A DNA stretch of 64,000 nucleotides from Rhodospirillales bacterium. GTDB lineage: Bacteria > Pseudomonadota > Alphaproteobacteria > JAJFIK01. This document shows, one piece after another, positions 35,693 to 44,971 of the stretch. Each line of letters opens with the position of its first letter. Positions within the stretch are counted from its first letter, which is position 1. Made by a program: the position numbers and the translations under genes. The notes beneath the pieces are model-generated. The model worked only from the letters and a program-made list of their open reading frames with translations. It did not search any database and had not been told where the DNA came from. The stretch is taken from assembly GCA_021775005.1 (NCBI GenBank), contig JAJFIK010000078.1, positions 29,622 to 93,621 on the forward strand, written 5' to 3'.

Positions 35693-36148
35693 TTAGTGCA
35701 GGCCCTTGATTGAATTACGGAGCGCCGTGAGTGAGCGCTCGGCCTCGTGCAGGCGTTTTTCGATGTCGATTTTCTCACGGTGATCGATGCGGCCATCGTC
35801 GGAGAGCGCCACCTCCACCTCCCGCATGAGATCTGTGACGTCGAAGAGTGTGGTCGTTGCCCCTTCGCGTACCCCTGCAGATTTGTGTTCTTCTTCCGAC
35901 AAGTCAGTGCGTTTCACGGCGACGAATTCTGAACCTGCAAGTAAATGGTCTGCAATGCGCACATCTTGGAGATACTTGAGAAGCTGACGCCCTTCCTCGA
36001 CACTTAGGCGCACGCGCCCGTAGAGCCGCGCATAGAGAGCCTGTTCTTTGAGGCCGAGCTCGGCTGCTGCTTCCTTAACTGACTTTACCTCTTCCACAAT
36101 GAGAAGCTGATAAAGCAGGGAGGCAAATTCGTCTTGTTCGTCTGCCAT
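35693..36148 (-). CDS. Phage CII-like (CP76) DNA-binding protein
   Basis: 151 residues. The N-terminal half has a helix-turn-helix region EEVKSVKEAAAELGLKEQ followed by LYARLYGRVRLSVEEGRQLLKYL, which resembles the phage regulatory CII/CP76 family. The C-terminal half (MREVEVALSDDG then REKIDIEKRLHEAERSLTALRNSI) is likely a coiled coil for oligomerisation. The start MADEQDE follows GGGAC; the frame is open 20 codons upstream. It is 0.6 kb beyond the end of the GTA cluster and could regulate it, or be a remnant of the ancestral phage. That link is inference. Confidence 0.65.
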   Translation of the reverse strand: MADEQDEFASLLYQLLIVEEVKSVKEAAAELGLKEQALYARLYGRVRLSVEEGRQLLKYLQDVRIADHLLAGSEFVAVKRTDLSEEEHKSAGVREGATTTLFDVTDLMREVEVALSDDGRIDHREKIDIEKRLHEAERSLTALRNSIKGLH

Positions 36149-36265
36149 AGCTGTCCCGCCAAATGCGATTCCGCAAAACCACTGTTCGCACAATGACTTA
36201 GTTAGCACCGGATGCAGTTAGACACTATAGCTTTGACAACAAATCGGAGGCTAATATTTGAAAGT

Positions 36266-36688
36266 CTATTCAAAAAAGAGAAATTCGCCCAAAAGCGCGC
36301 AGGGGGTGCCCAGAGATGGGGCGCTGGTATCATCTCTATGATGCATCACTGCATTTGCGCCGCCGCTGGGATCTTTGAGATCACCAGCATGAACAAGTAA
36401 TGCCATGGCAAGAGCACGGGCCAATTCGGGCGCTACGGGTTCAGCAAACAACATTTTTGGCATTGCGCGTGCCGCTTCCAGACAATCTCCGGCACGAATG
36501 GGTGCCTCCCCGAATCCGGCAGTATCAGCAGCGCTCTGGCGCTTCAGTGCGACCGATATCAACCCTTGGCGCACCAATTCATCTGCCGGGTTCGGCGCAA
36601 GATCTAAAGCCATCTGCGCAATGCTGACCAGTTCTTCCAACGAGCTGCCCGCCACGCCGGTACCCTTCCCTATCGACACTTCATCCAT
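36266..36688 (-). CDS. Unknown protein, possible SleB-like hydrolase remnant
   Basis: 140 residues. The N-terminal part is helical (LEELVSIAQMALDLAPNPADELVRQGLI). The C-terminal part reads ELARALAMALLVHAGDLKDPSGGANAVMHH, where DPSGGAN-MHH recalls the DPTxGATHYH metal site of SleB-type cell wall hydrolases. The normal SleB core around it is incomplete, so I do not call an enzyme. It has its own promoter candidate (36713-36742) and no SD before the ATG, so it may be read from a short leader. It lies between the CII-like gene and the GTA terminator. Confidence 0.5.
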   Translation of the reverse strand: MDEVSIGKGTGVAGSSLEELVSIAQMALDLAPNPADELVRQGLISVALKRQSAADTAGFGEAPIRAGDCLEAARAMPKMLFAEPVAPELARALAMALLVHAGDLKDPSGGANAVMHHRDDTSAPSLGTPCALLGEFLFFE

Positions 36689-36712
36689 TAAATCTTATAG
36701 GTATTTAGTCCT

Positions 36713-36742
36713 ACTATGCCGGGTGTAGCGTGCAGGAGTCAA
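36713..36742 (-). promoter_or_regulatory. Promoter candidate for the 140-residue protein gene
   Basis: On the minus strand TTGACT (36737-36742) and CATAGT (36713-36718) are 18 bases apart, a sigma-70-like arrangement about 25 bases before the gene start. It lies just past the GTA terminator, making this gene independent of the GTA transcript. Confidence 0.45.
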
Positions 36743-36755
36743 TCGCAATGTTTGT

Positions 36756-36790
36756 AAAAAGAGAATTATACTACTTATACGTGTAATCTC
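36756..36790 (-). terminator. Rho-independent terminator closing the GTA cluster
   Basis: On the minus strand GAGATTACAC (36781-36790) pairs with GTATAATTCTC (36761-36771), ten base pairs with one bulged base and a nine-base loop, followed at once by TTTTT (36756-36760). It lies two bases after the stop of the last gene of the cluster and marks its 3' boundary. Confidence 0.78.
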
Positions 36791-36792
36791 AT

Positions 36793-37140
36793 TTAATTCA
36801 GCACCACATCTGCAAGAGGGCGTCCCAGGTGAGGGGCAAGCATGTCGTAGGACACGCGCATATGGGCGGGGGCATCGCCGTCGGCGCCCGGGTAATTGGC
36901 GGCACTCATTTGTATCAGCCAGGGTGTCAGGGCCTTATCGAATACGGACCGGGTTGCAGCAAGTATGATCGACGAAGACGTGTCAGCCCCTCGCAGGACA
37001 TCGCGAAGGATGACCCAATCAGCCGCGAGATCGAGCTTGTCTTGGTCTGAAAGAGCAGGCCCCTCCTGTGCTGTTTTAACGGCATCGGTAAAGTATCCCC
37101 AGCCTCCATCGGCAGCGGCTCTAATATCGTCAGCACTCAT
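36793..37140 (-). CDS. GTA-linked unknown protein, last gene of cluster
   Basis: 115 residues, soluble and helical (YFTDAVKTAQEGPALSDQDKLDLAADWVILRDVL), no domain recognised. Its ATG overlaps the stop of the fibre-like gene (37137-37140), so it is translated with it, and the cluster terminator follows directly. A small partner or chaperone of the fibre protein would be typical in this position; that is inference. Confidence 0.7.
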   Translation of the reverse strand: MSADDIRAAADGGWGYFTDAVKTAQEGPALSDQDKLDLAADWVILRDVLRGADTSSSIILAATRSVFDKALTPWLIQMSAANYPGADGDAPAHMRVSYDMLAPHLGRPLADVVLN

Positions 37141-38198
37141 GTTGCCACCTCAAATCCTGAAAGGGCACCCACATTGACCATGAAGTCGCAGGCGTAAGCA
37201 GCTTCACTGTCCGACGTGACCGTGAGATTGTTGCCAAGTTCAAAACGGTGTCTAGGCGCATCAAGATTATCAAGATCGGTAAAGCCAATGCAGACCCGGA
37301 ACCAGCCATTGGCGTCGGGCTTGGTAATGAAGAGGAATGTTGCCTCTCTGCTTGCGCCCCCATCCCACCCCCCTTGCGCTTTGCCGAAGCTGTTGGTGGT
37401 GGGGTCAAGATCAACGTCCCAATATCCCGCTGAGCCGCTAGACGCGGACAAACGACATCCCAGCAATTCGTCACCACCATTGACCCAAGAGGGCGACGCG
37501 CTTTCATTCACCGCCATGTAAAAGGAAAAGATCACAATGTTTTCCGTGCCGTCCGATGTATAGGCTTCAGTATCAAAGCGCCGCCCCGTGGCCGTCCAAT
37601 TCCCCAAATTGACTGCGTTGGTGGACCCTCCGCCCCCTGTTCGCGCCGCCTTCGTCGTGCCGTCGGCGCGCTGGGTTTGGTTGCCCGTCCAGTGAGAGGT
37701 GAAGTGATTCTGCTCCCCAACCGTCAACCAATGCTTGTTCCCGCCCGTTACGGCGGCGGCATTTTCGAACCAAGCGAAGTAGAGGCAATCAACCCAGGCA
37801 TCGCTGTCGGAGGTGTTGTAAATCTCTGCCTGATCCCATTCGGCGATGGCATTTACGGTGCCGCTTGGGGTCCACTTGAATTGCAGGGTCTCGCCATTAT
37901 CAACATCGAAAGTGACGCCGCTGCTATCGGCGCTCGTAAGCGTTGCCGCAAGAATTCCGCCCACATAGGCGCGGATGTCGTTCCGCGCCTGGCGATTAGT
38001 CCACGCCGATGACGTAGGCCATTGCAGCTTGAGCGTATGGGTGCCGATGCAGGTTACAGTCTCAATTGAGGTGGCGCGCTCTGTTGCCGCTGCCGCTACA
38101 TAGTCGCTCGCCAAGTAGTCGGTCAGCGTCACCGCGCCACTTGGGGCAACCGCTGCGGGGAATGTGCGACCGTGGCCTGAGACAAAGGAAAGCGGCAT
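37137..38198 (-). CDS. Probable GTA tail fibre / adhesin-like protein
   Basis: 353 residues rich in Thr, Ser, Asn, Trp and Gly with beta-type repeats (WTNRQARNDIRAYVGGIL, GETLQFKWTPSGTV, GYWDVDLDPTTNSFG). It has no signal peptide, as expected for a structural virion protein. It lies three bases after the DUF2793 gene in the tail part of the GTA cluster. The sandwich-like sequence suggests carbohydrate or host-surface binding. I know no named family for it; the call rests on position and composition. Confidence 0.6.
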   Translation of the reverse strand: MPLSFVSGHGRTFPAAVAPSGAVTLTDYLASDYVAAAATERATSIETVTCIGTHTLKLQWPTSSAWTNRQARNDIRAYVGGILAATLTSADSSGVTFDVDNGETLQFKWTPSGTVNAIAEWDQAEIYNTSDSDAWVDCLYFAWFENAAAVTGGNKHWLTVGEQNHFTSHWTGNQTQRADGTTKAARTGGGGSTNAVNLGNWTATGRRFDTEAYTSDGTENIVIFSFYMAVNESASPSWVNGGDELLGCRLSASSGSAGYWDVDLDPTTNSFGKAQGGWDGGASREATFLFITKPDANGWFRVCIGFTDLDNLDAPRHRFELGNNLTVTSDSEAAYACDFMVNVGALSGFEVAT

Positions 38199-38201
38199 CA
38201 G

Positions 38202-39455
38202 TTAAGCTGTGTCGCCGGTGAGCACAAACTCAGCCGCCGACCCTCCTGCATTGGCGCGAACCTCTATCCCCACCTCAGCCCATTGCCCGGCCGTTTTGGT
38301 GTGGCTTTGGCGCTGCCGCATGGTGGCGCTGGCACCAGCCGCAATGGTCACCTGGCCCGCACCGGCCTGGCGAAACTTACAAGTAAAGCCCACCGCCAAT
38401 GAGTTGGGCACGGTCACGGTAATGGCGGCAGCATTGGCAAGGTCGATGGTTTTGCCGCTGTCTGCCGCAACAACAGTGTACGTCGTCCCCGTCTCAATCT
38501 TTTGCGGAATGAGATAATTCGAGATTTCCTGTGCCGCGAAATCAAATGCCGCTGTCGCTGCGGCGGACAAGATCGCCATGATCTCAGCGCCGGTAAGCGC
38601 GGCAATATTTCCGCCGGTCTTGCGGCCTACAATGCGTTGCTCAGCAATGGTCAATGCCGCCGGGGTGTCATCCGTTGTTGCCGCAATAATGGTGTTGGCG
38701 TCAAAGAGCGCTTTGGCGACGTACCCGCCTAAATGTTGCACGACGCTGGAGGATGTTATGCGCGCATCCGCAAACGTACCACTGGCGATATCACTTGCGG
38801 GATGAGTATGGGTATTAAGCGAAATGCCCTTGTCGCTGATGAACTCATCTACGGTGCGTTTCTTGTTGTTGTTACTGTCATCCATATCGCCGAACACGAT
38901 CAAGTCCGCACCGGTCAAGGCGGTATTGGTGAGCGCGCCTATGTCGATTGTTCCTGTTGACGCCGCGACGGTTACATCGACGCGAGCATCTGTGGTATTG
39001 TCGGCCACGGTGAGCGTAACATTGGCCCCTTCAATAAGATTGACCTCTCCTCGCGTGCCAATAAGCGTTCCTGCTTTGGAAACAATGACCGAGCTGCCGC
39101 CGTACCCCGGCATATCAACCCAATTGTCGGGGCTTGCCGCCGTGGACCAGTAAACGAACTGCAACTCATCAACGACGAATGCTTTCCACCCAGATTTGGG
39201 CACAACGAATTGCCACGCGCTGTCGGCATAAAGCGCGATCTCCTTGTCGTGGGCAGCCCAGTCACCAGTGGCACTATCAGCAACGATGTAAGTGTCGCCT
39301 TCAACTGGGCTACCGGGTGGTGCCGCCAAATTGCGATCAATGATGGTGAGATTGCATAGCGCGTCCAGAATGCGCAACGCTTCGTTCACCGTCACATGCT
39401 TTTGCGCCTGGCTTGCGGCGAGATAGGTGAGATTGAGATTGGGACTGCTAGACAT
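38202..39455 (-). CDS. DUF2793 tail fibre protein
   Basis: 417 residues. The N-terminal domain has the DUF2793 pattern LTYLAASQAQKHVTVNEALRILD and SPVEGDTYIVADSATGDWAAHD with WQFVVPKSGWKAFVVDE. The rest is a fibre-like region with Asn, Ala, Thr and Gly repeats (TIDIGALTNTALTGADLIVF) and a C-terminal YTVVAADSGKTIDLANAAAI module. In Rhodobacter the DUF2793 protein rcc00171 is the GTA tail fibre, encoded apart from the main cluster; here it directly follows the host-specificity gene and overlaps it by eight bases. Confidence 0.85.
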   Translation of the reverse strand: MSSSPNLNLTYLAASQAQKHVTVNEALRILDALCNLTIIDRNLAAPPGSPVEGDTYIVADSATGDWAAHDKEIALYADSAWQFVVPKSGWKAFVVDELQFVYWSTAASPDNWVDMPGYGGSSVIVSKAGTLIGTRGEVNLIEGANVTLTVADNTTDARVDVTVAASTGTIDIGALTNTALTGADLIVFGDMDDSNNNKKRTVDEFISDKGISLNTHTHPASDIASGTFADARITSSSVVQHLGGYVAKALFDANTIIAATTDDTPAALTIAEQRIVGRKTGGNIAALTGAEIMAILSAAATAAFDFAAQEISNYLIPQKIETGTTYTVVAADSGKTIDLANAAAITVTVPNSLAVGFTCKFRQAGAGQVTIAAGASATMRQRQSHTKTAGQWAEVGIEVRANAGGSAAEFVLTGDTA

Positions 39456-42400
39456 TGAAGGTTGCCTCCACGTAAGGGCCGATGCCCCAGAGTTCGCTGA
39501 CTTGGCATACCCGGACGGTCACGGTTGAGATCGTTGATCCCCAGTCCGTGTTTTGATCCGAAGTTGAGTATTGAGTGGCTGGTGTCGCGGCGTACCAAGA
39601 GCGCTTAACAGATGCGCCATCCATAATTTCGACGAGATATTTTTCTTCCAGCTCGCCCAATGGGATTTCTTCTGTTTCCCATTCGTCCCCGCCAACGCGC
39701 GACCGACGCGTCCAATCGATCTCAATGTGATTGATGCCGCTGTTTTTGTAAGCGTTGAGTAGAACAATGGCGTATGGCCTGAGCCCCACGCCCGCAAAGC
39801 TCCGCGTTTCTGTTTTGTAGGTGCGATGGGTCAATGGCACCGCGGTGGGCCCATAGCGCCAGGTGCGTTCCAATTGGCGCTCATTGAGCGTAAGCGCTGT
39901 CTGTTTCACAGCTTGATCAAGCAAGACAAAACGTGATCCCGTGGGAAGCGGATTTGCCATCAGGTGCTCAGTGCCAAACTGACCACGCAAGAGGGCACTG
40001 AGCTCATAGGTCAGTGTATCGGTAAGCATAGCATCGCGAAATTGGATCACTTCCCATTCGCCTGTTGGGGTTTCAAGCGCCGCAAGATTCGCACCGGAAA
40101 GCATTTGCTCAATGGTCACCGAAACAAATGCACCAATGCCGATACGCACTTGTAATTTGTTGGCATAGTCAATGCGCGCGCTTGGCCCCGGTGCGAAATC
40201 GGCAAGGGTCACGCCAAACGTAGCGGGCTCATTGAGCACACGATCAAGCTCAAAGTCCGTGTTGGATTCACTGCGGTAAAGCGCAATACCTCCTGGCCAC
40301 GGTGCCACCGCCACGGCAAAATGGGGTGCGTGAGGGGCTTCCTCGCCGGCAATGAGCGGCAGATCAAGAAACGCCGCCGTTGGCCGGCGATAAATCGGCA
40401 CACCAGGCATACGCCCGCCAATACCAACACCTGTGAGTTTTTTGTAGACGTCTCGATCGGTCGCCGCGCCCTTGGCTTCACGCGCAAATGTGTCGCCGAT
40501 ATCCGTGAGGCGCATGGTGTAGGTGCGGCCTTGCAAGGCGAAATCAATCACGTCACCGGGGTCAAATCGCAAAGCCGAAGGCGGCAAGTTTGCTTCAAGT
40601 TTTTCCCGCTGCACCCAGTGATCCATGAGCCAGACATCAACAATGCCTTGGGCCTCATCTGAATCGAGCACCAGCGGCATTTCGATTTGCGCCACCCGGT
40701 CTGTGCCCACTGTGGTGCGGCGAAATTCCACTGTGGCAGGTTGATAGTCCCCGCCGTCTTCCAAGAACGTCATCTTGGCGACAAGCGGCAGCTCAGTTTC
40801 CTGCGCACGCGTTAAGCGATAGCGCGTGGCTTCCCCTTCGCCTGCCTCCACCAGAGCCGTATCAACAAAAGCGCCGCTTACCCCCTGATCGCGATGAAAG
40901 AACCGGATGATGCCTTGGCTTTCCACCGCATCAAATTGGTAAGCGATGGCGAGGTTTTGGATCGCATCGCGCGGGGACGACAGGTTATCGATGACGTACC
41001 CCGGCACGCTTCCTGTTAGGGCGCTGGCATCAACGGCGGTGAACCCAATTTCTGTGCAAAGCGAGGTGACCAGCGCGGCCAAGCCTGACCCCCCTACGCG
41101 GCCGGTGACCCAGCGCCCGGTGCGCCAGTTCGCCGTATCACGCCAAACGCTGGAGCGGCGCGGGAAATCAGGAAACGGACGCGGATCCCATTGCGCAATG
41201 TAGATGTTGCTCACATCCACCATGGCGCCGGTGTATTGCGTCGAGGTGGGATTGTTGGCGGGCGCCGCCCAATGGGCCAGATGGGCTTCAATCAGGCGGC
41301 GCTGTATGAGATCATCCCGCGCGCCGGTGGAATAAGGCGGCAGCGCGCTTTCGTCGGACAGCACATCGAACACCAGGCCGGGGCGGTTGGCACCCTTGTC
41401 CACCGCCGGGCAGCCCAGTTCACAGAACCAAATGGGCTTTGCCTGCGCCGCCCAAGCGGTGGGCGTTGCAGCGCGCACGCCGCCGGGGCGCGGGTGGTGT
41501 GTGTTCTCCCACCAGCCTTTGATATCTTTAATGCGCAGTGCCCAGGGCTCAGCATATGTCGCGTCAGTGATGGTGGTGCGGGTTTGGCTGTCGCGGGCCG
41601 CGCTGTCGGCGTAGTACCAATCAAACTCTTCGCCGCCCGCAATACCAGATGCGAGATAGGCAAGCTCGTGACCATCGCTCCAACCGGCGAGTGCGTCCAA
41701 GTGCGCTTGCCCGTCACGCCAATCCGTCAGCGGCATGAAATTGTCGATCCCGACAAAGTCTATATTCGCGTCCGCCCATAGAGCATCCAAGTGAAAGTCG
41801 AGATCGCCGGAGCCATCCCCCGGTGCATGAGAGTGGTATTCCCCCCAATTCGCCGCATAAGAAACTTTTGTGTTCGCCCCGACGATGGCTTTTACATCCG
41901 CCGCCAATGTTTTCAGCTCATCAACGCCGGGGTAGACCCCCGCGGCTGAGCGAATGCGGGAGATGCCCCCCATTTGCGAGCCGATCAGGAACGCATCAAC
42001 GCCCCCCGCCGCCACGCATAACTTGGCATAGTGCAACACCATGCGGCAATAGCCCCAGTCGGTGCCCCCGGACCAGGTTACACTTGTGCCGCTGACACTG
42101 AAGTCAGTTGCAGCAGCGCTGCCAAAGAACGAGGTGACTTGCGTGCTGGCCGCGGCGGTATTGTCTACAGTTCCTGTAATGCCCGGCGCCGGATCGCAAG
42201 TGATGCGCCCGCGCCATGGATTGCGCGGCTGATCCGTGCCCGGCGCGTATGGGTTATCAAGGCCATTGCCGGTGGGAATATCAAGCCGAATAAGCGGCGT
42301 GAACATGATGCGCTTGCCGCGCGCCTTCAGCTCAACGATGGCCTCCACCACCGCGTCATCTGCCGGAGTGGGCTCCAGCACGGTGCCGACGCTATCTTCC

Positions 42401-43380
42401 GCAAGTAGATGCGCATCAACGCGCGCGACGCCGTTCACCATCCAGGTATAGGGATCTGTGGATTTGATGGCGCTGCTCACGGCGGGCTTCAGCACCATGG
42501 TGCCGCAGCGCAAATCATCCCCCGCCCAGGCCACTTGCAGGGCAATGCTGGTGGCTTGCGGAAGATCGCTTTCAAGCAGCGCCTGCGCCACAATCCAATT
42601 GGAAAGCCCGCGGCCATTGAACATATTTTCCAAAAGCCCCAGGCCCTCGCCATCATCGCGATCAATGACTTGCGTGCCGAGGGCAAACTCACCCCCCGCA
42701 GGCGCAAGGGTGACCGCCTGAATGGTTTGCTCCAAGGTGCCGCTGGCACTGCTGAGCGGGCGGAACACTTCAAAGTTAAGCTGCGGGACGCGATTGCCAA
42801 AGCTTTCCAGCGGCAGTTCCTCAAACACCAAATAGGCAAGCCCGCGATAGGCCGGGGCGCGACCTTCCCCTTCGACAGATTCAATAAGGCTGTCGGGCAA
42901 TTGATCCTCAACGCCTTTGTAGAGCCGCGTGGTGTAGCGCCCGATTTCAATGGGTTCCCCATCGGCCCAAACCCGGCCAAGGCTTTCGATGGGGCCTTCG
43001 CAAAGACCCACCGCGAAATTCGCAAAATATGAGAATTCAGTGACCGTTGCCCCGCCGCCGCCGCCTTTGCCGCCGCCGCCGACTTTTTTAGTCTTCTTTT
43101 TCTCAGTAAAGTCTGTCGCCCAAATCACCGATGAGGCAATGCGCGCGCGGCCATAGACGCGCGGCACGGCAAAGCCTTCGCGGCTTGTGGTCATGCGCAA
43201 GTCGTGGATGCGGCCCACATTTGTATTGGTCGTGGTGCCAAAGAGGGCGTTGTCAATAAAGCCCCCCGCCAAAGTCCCAAGTGCACCGCCGATCTGGGGC
43301 GCAAGGGCGGCAAAGGCCGTGCCCTGGAAAAGTGTCGCGCCCAGCGTTGAACCAACCGCGCTGAGAACAAGTGAGGCCAT
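39448..43380 (-). CDS. GTA host-specificity protein gp15 with TIM-barrel domain
   Basis: 1310 residues, the largest tail protein (megatron). The N-terminus has a hydrophobic Ala/Gly stretch (GGALGTLAGGFIDNALFG) and a poly-Gly linker near residue 110. The central GTA TIM-barrel domain (about 430-760) shows WGYCRMVLHYAKLC, KVSYAANWGEYHS, DFVGIDNFMPLTDW and WFCELGCPAVDKGANRP. The phage tail 3 domain follows (YVIDNLSSPRDAIQNLAIAYQF), then a C-terminal receptor-binding part. It forms the tail tip and touches the recipient cell. MASLVLSAVG with AGGAAA upstream is the start; the frame extends 12 codons. Confidence 0.93.
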   Translation of the reverse strand: MASLVLSAVGSTLGATLFQGTAFAALAPQIGGALGTLAGGFIDNALFGTTTNTNVGRIHDLRMTTSREGFAVPRVYGRARIASSVIWATDFTEKKKTKKVGGGGKGGGGGATVTEFSYFANFAVGLCEGPIESLGRVWADGEPIEIGRYTTRLYKGVEDQLPDSLIESVEGEGRAPAYRGLAYLVFEELPLESFGNRVPQLNFEVFRPLSSASGTLEQTIQAVTLAPAGGEFALGTQVIDRDDGEGLGLLENMFNGRGLSNWIVAQALLESDLPQATSIALQVAWAGDDLRCGTMVLKPAVSSAIKSTDPYTWMVNGVARVDAHLLAEDSVGTVLEPTPADDAVVEAIVELKARGKRIMFTPLIRLDIPTGNGLDNPYAPGTDQPRNPWRGRITCDPAPGITGTVDNTAAASTQVTSFFGSAAATDFSVSGTSVTWSGGTDWGYCRMVLHYAKLCVAAGGVDAFLIGSQMGGISRIRSAAGVYPGVDELKTLAADVKAIVGANTKVSYAANWGEYHSHAPGDGSGDLDFHLDALWADANIDFVGIDNFMPLTDWRDGQAHLDALAGWSDGHELAYLASGIAGGEEFDWYYADSAARDSQTRTTITDATYAEPWALRIKDIKGWWENTHHPRPGGVRAATPTAWAAQAKPIWFCELGCPAVDKGANRPGLVFDVLSDESALPPYSTGARDDLIQRRLIEAHLAHWAAPANNPTSTQYTGAMVDVSNIYIAQWDPRPFPDFPRRSSVWRDTANWRTGRWVTGRVGGSGLAALVTSLCTEIGFTAVDASALTGSVPGYVIDNLSSPRDAIQNLAIAYQFDAVESQGIIRFFHRDQGVSGAFVDTALVEAGEGEATRYRLTRAQETELPLVAKMTFLEDGGDYQPATVEFRRTTVGTDRVAQIEMPLVLDSDEAQGIVDVWLMDHWVQREKLEANLPPSALRFDPGDVIDFALQGRTYTMRLTDIGDTFAREAKGAATDRDVYKKLTGVGIGGRMPGVPIYRRPTAAFLDLPLIAGEEAPHAPHFAVAVAPWPGGIALYRSESNTDFELDRVLNEPATFGVTLADFAPGPSARIDYANKLQVRIGIGAFVSVTIEQMLSGANLAALETPTGEWEVIQFRDAMLTDTLTYELSALLRGQFGTEHLMANPLPTGSRFVLLDQAVKQTALTLNERQLERTWRYGPTAVPLTHRTYKTETRSFAGVGLRPYAIVLLNAYKNSGINHIEIDWTRRSRVGGDEWETEEIPLGELEEKYLVEIMDGASVKRSWYAATPATQYSTSDQNTDWGSTISTVTVRVCQVSELWGIGPYVEATFNV

Positions 43381-43381
43381 G

Positions 43382-43828
43382 CTAGCTATTTCCTGGCGTA
43401 ATAAGCGGCCACGCAAATGCCGCCGCCAGGCGCGCCTGCCACCATGGGCTCAGCGCGCTGGAGGTTACCGCCCGCCCGGAATAAGCGTGGATAAAGCGGC
43501 CCCCGTCGAGCAGGACCCCGGCATGTTTGGCCGGCGCGGTGAGGATCATGCGAAACAGCACCACATCGCCGGGGGCAGCGTCTTCCACTGCAATTTCGTC
43601 AAGATTGCGCGCGGCGGCATCGTAGAGAGTTTCCTGCCCGCTCACCTCCCCCCAATCAGCGGAATAGGCCGGCGGCAATTCAGGTTCGGTGCCATAAAGC
43701 GCGCGCCAAATGCCGCGCACCAGGCCCAAGCAGTCACATCCCACGCCCTTGACGCTCATCTGATGATGATAGGGGGTTTGCAGCCACGTAGCCGCCTCCA
43801 CTATGGCTTGCTCATTGATCGTTAGCAT
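43382..43828 (-). CDS. GTA gp14 NlpC/P60 peptidase
   Basis: 148 residues. The catalytic Cys is in VGCDCLGLVRGIWR and the His in KHAGVLLDGGRFIHAY, the NlpC/P60 pair of phage tail-tip peptidases. It is thought to cut peptidoglycan of the recipient or to process the tail. It lies one base upstream of gp15 and five bases after gp13, as in R. capsulatus. Confidence 0.93.
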   Translation of the reverse strand: MLTINEQAIVEAATWLQTPYHHQMSVKGVGCDCLGLVRGIWRALYGTEPELPPAYSADWGEVSGQETLYDAAARNLDEIAVEDAAPGDVVLFRMILTAPAKHAGVLLDGGRFIHAYSGRAVTSSALSPWWQARLAAAFAWPLITPGNS

Positions 43829-43833
43829 AAGGA

Positions 43834-44919
43834 TTATCGATCCAACTGATTGACATCATCGGGGCCCACGCCGCCGATGCCGCTGCCCCCGCCGTCAAGC
43901 CCGCCCGTGTCGGGCAAATCGCCGGGCAAGGGTTCTGACCCGCTGCCGGAGCTGGGGGAAAGCGGGCTTTGGTCGGTGCCGCCATAAGTAATGGAGTTCA
44001 CCCCCTCCGCGCTGCCCGCCACATTGCCAAAGGGGATGTTTTCCTGCCGCCCGCTGCGGCCAGTGTTGGCCCCATCGGCGCGGGGGTAGCTGGTGACAAA
44101 GTCATTGCCGGGCATGTGGGGAAAGCCGCGAAAGTTTAAGGCATTAGCAAATTTCTGGCGGCAGATGGCAAAGGTCTTGTCGCACCCTGCGGTGATGGAG
44201 AACGTGTCCCCCACGGCAATGGGGTCCGCCATAGCGAGCCATAGCTCCAAGTGACTGCCCGCGTGGCGCTTTACTTCCATCGAACGGGTGGCATTGGCGC
44301 CGGTGACCCAGGTGAGCGTACCGCGCGCAAACCAGCCTTGGGAAAACGTCTCAATGCCGCTGACCATAAAGCCGCGGCGGGATTCAACCGTGCTGATGGT
44401 ACCGCTGGCGGTGTTGGTGGCAGAGGCAATGTTGACGCCGCAGCGCGCATCCCCCAGGTCCGCATCGCAAACCCGTTGAAACACGCGGCCCGTTACCTGG
44501 TTGAGGGCATGGGCGAGCCCGCGCACTTCGGCGCTGAAGGCGTTGGGGCCCCGCGAGACCTCCCCCAAATTACCCGCGCGCATAATGATCCGTTGACTGA
44601 CGTCTTGCCAATTCACCCGCCAAATGGTGATGGCGGCGTTGTCGTAAGTGCCGCGCGCCAGATCATCATCGTTCAGGCGTTCAGATGACAGCGCGCCTAC
44701 GACTTCCAGGTTGTCCACATTGAGCCCCAGTGAACTTTCAACGGAGGTTGCAGTGAACCCGGCTGCGGCCTCAAACGAGATCGAGTTAAAACTCAAATCG
44801 CGATCATGGTCGGTGAACCCGAGTATGACGCCATCGCCCCGCGTGATCTGCCAGCAATGGCACAAAGTGGTGGCGCCGGTGTCCAGATGATCCTGTAAAC
44901 CGGCGGGAAAAGTTTTCAT
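43834..44919 (-). CDS. GTA gp13, DUF2163 tail hub protein
   Basis: 361 residues. The DUF2163 core is clear (MKTFPAGLQDHLDTGATTLCHCW, GFTDHDRDLSF, NLEVVGALSSERLNDDDLARG), with the BR0599 C-terminal segment containing CDADLGDARCGV and the metal-binding-like CDKTFAICRQKFANALNFRGFPHMPGND. About 60 residues at the end form a low-complexity Gly/Ser/Pro/Asp tail (SPSSGSGSEPLPGDLPDTGG). In RcGTA gp13 forms the hub between distal tail and megatron. It is separated from gp12 by a four-gene cassette, which is unusual. Confidence 0.92.
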   Translation of the reverse strand: MKTFPAGLQDHLDTGATTLCHCWQITRGDGVILGFTDHDRDLSFNSISFEAAAGFTATSVESSLGLNVDNLEVVGALSSERLNDDDLARGTYDNAAITIWRVNWQDVSQRIIMRAGNLGEVSRGPNAFSAEVRGLAHALNQVTGRVFQRVCDADLGDARCGVNIASATNTASGTISTVESRRGFMVSGIETFSQGWFARGTLTWVTGANATRSMEVKRHAGSHLELWLAMADPIAVGDTFSITAGCDKTFAICRQKFANALNFRGFPHMPGNDFVTSYPRADGANTGRSGRQENIPFGNVAGSAEGVNSITYGGTDQSPLSPSSGSGSEPLPGDLPDTGGLDGGGSGIGGVGPDDVNQLDR

Positions 44920-44946
44920 GTTGGGGTGAAATTCGCGTGTGGAGGG

Positions 44947-44954
44947 ACTATATT
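44947..44954. promoter_or_regulatory. Possible back-to-back -10 boxes
   Basis: ACTATATT contains TATATT read on the plus strand (44949-44954) and TATAGT on the minus strand (44947-44952). It sits in the 52 bases between gp13 and the plus-strand gene pair, where each direction would need a promoter. No good -35 was found for either. Confidence 0.25.
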
Positions 44955-44971
44955 AAGGGCTGGAGGTTGTG

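Noticed and set aside
41191..41781. Long plus-strand frames inside the host-specificity gene and other large genes
   Set aside because: They are antisense frames in GC-rich coding sequence; the minus-strand product has full family motifs.
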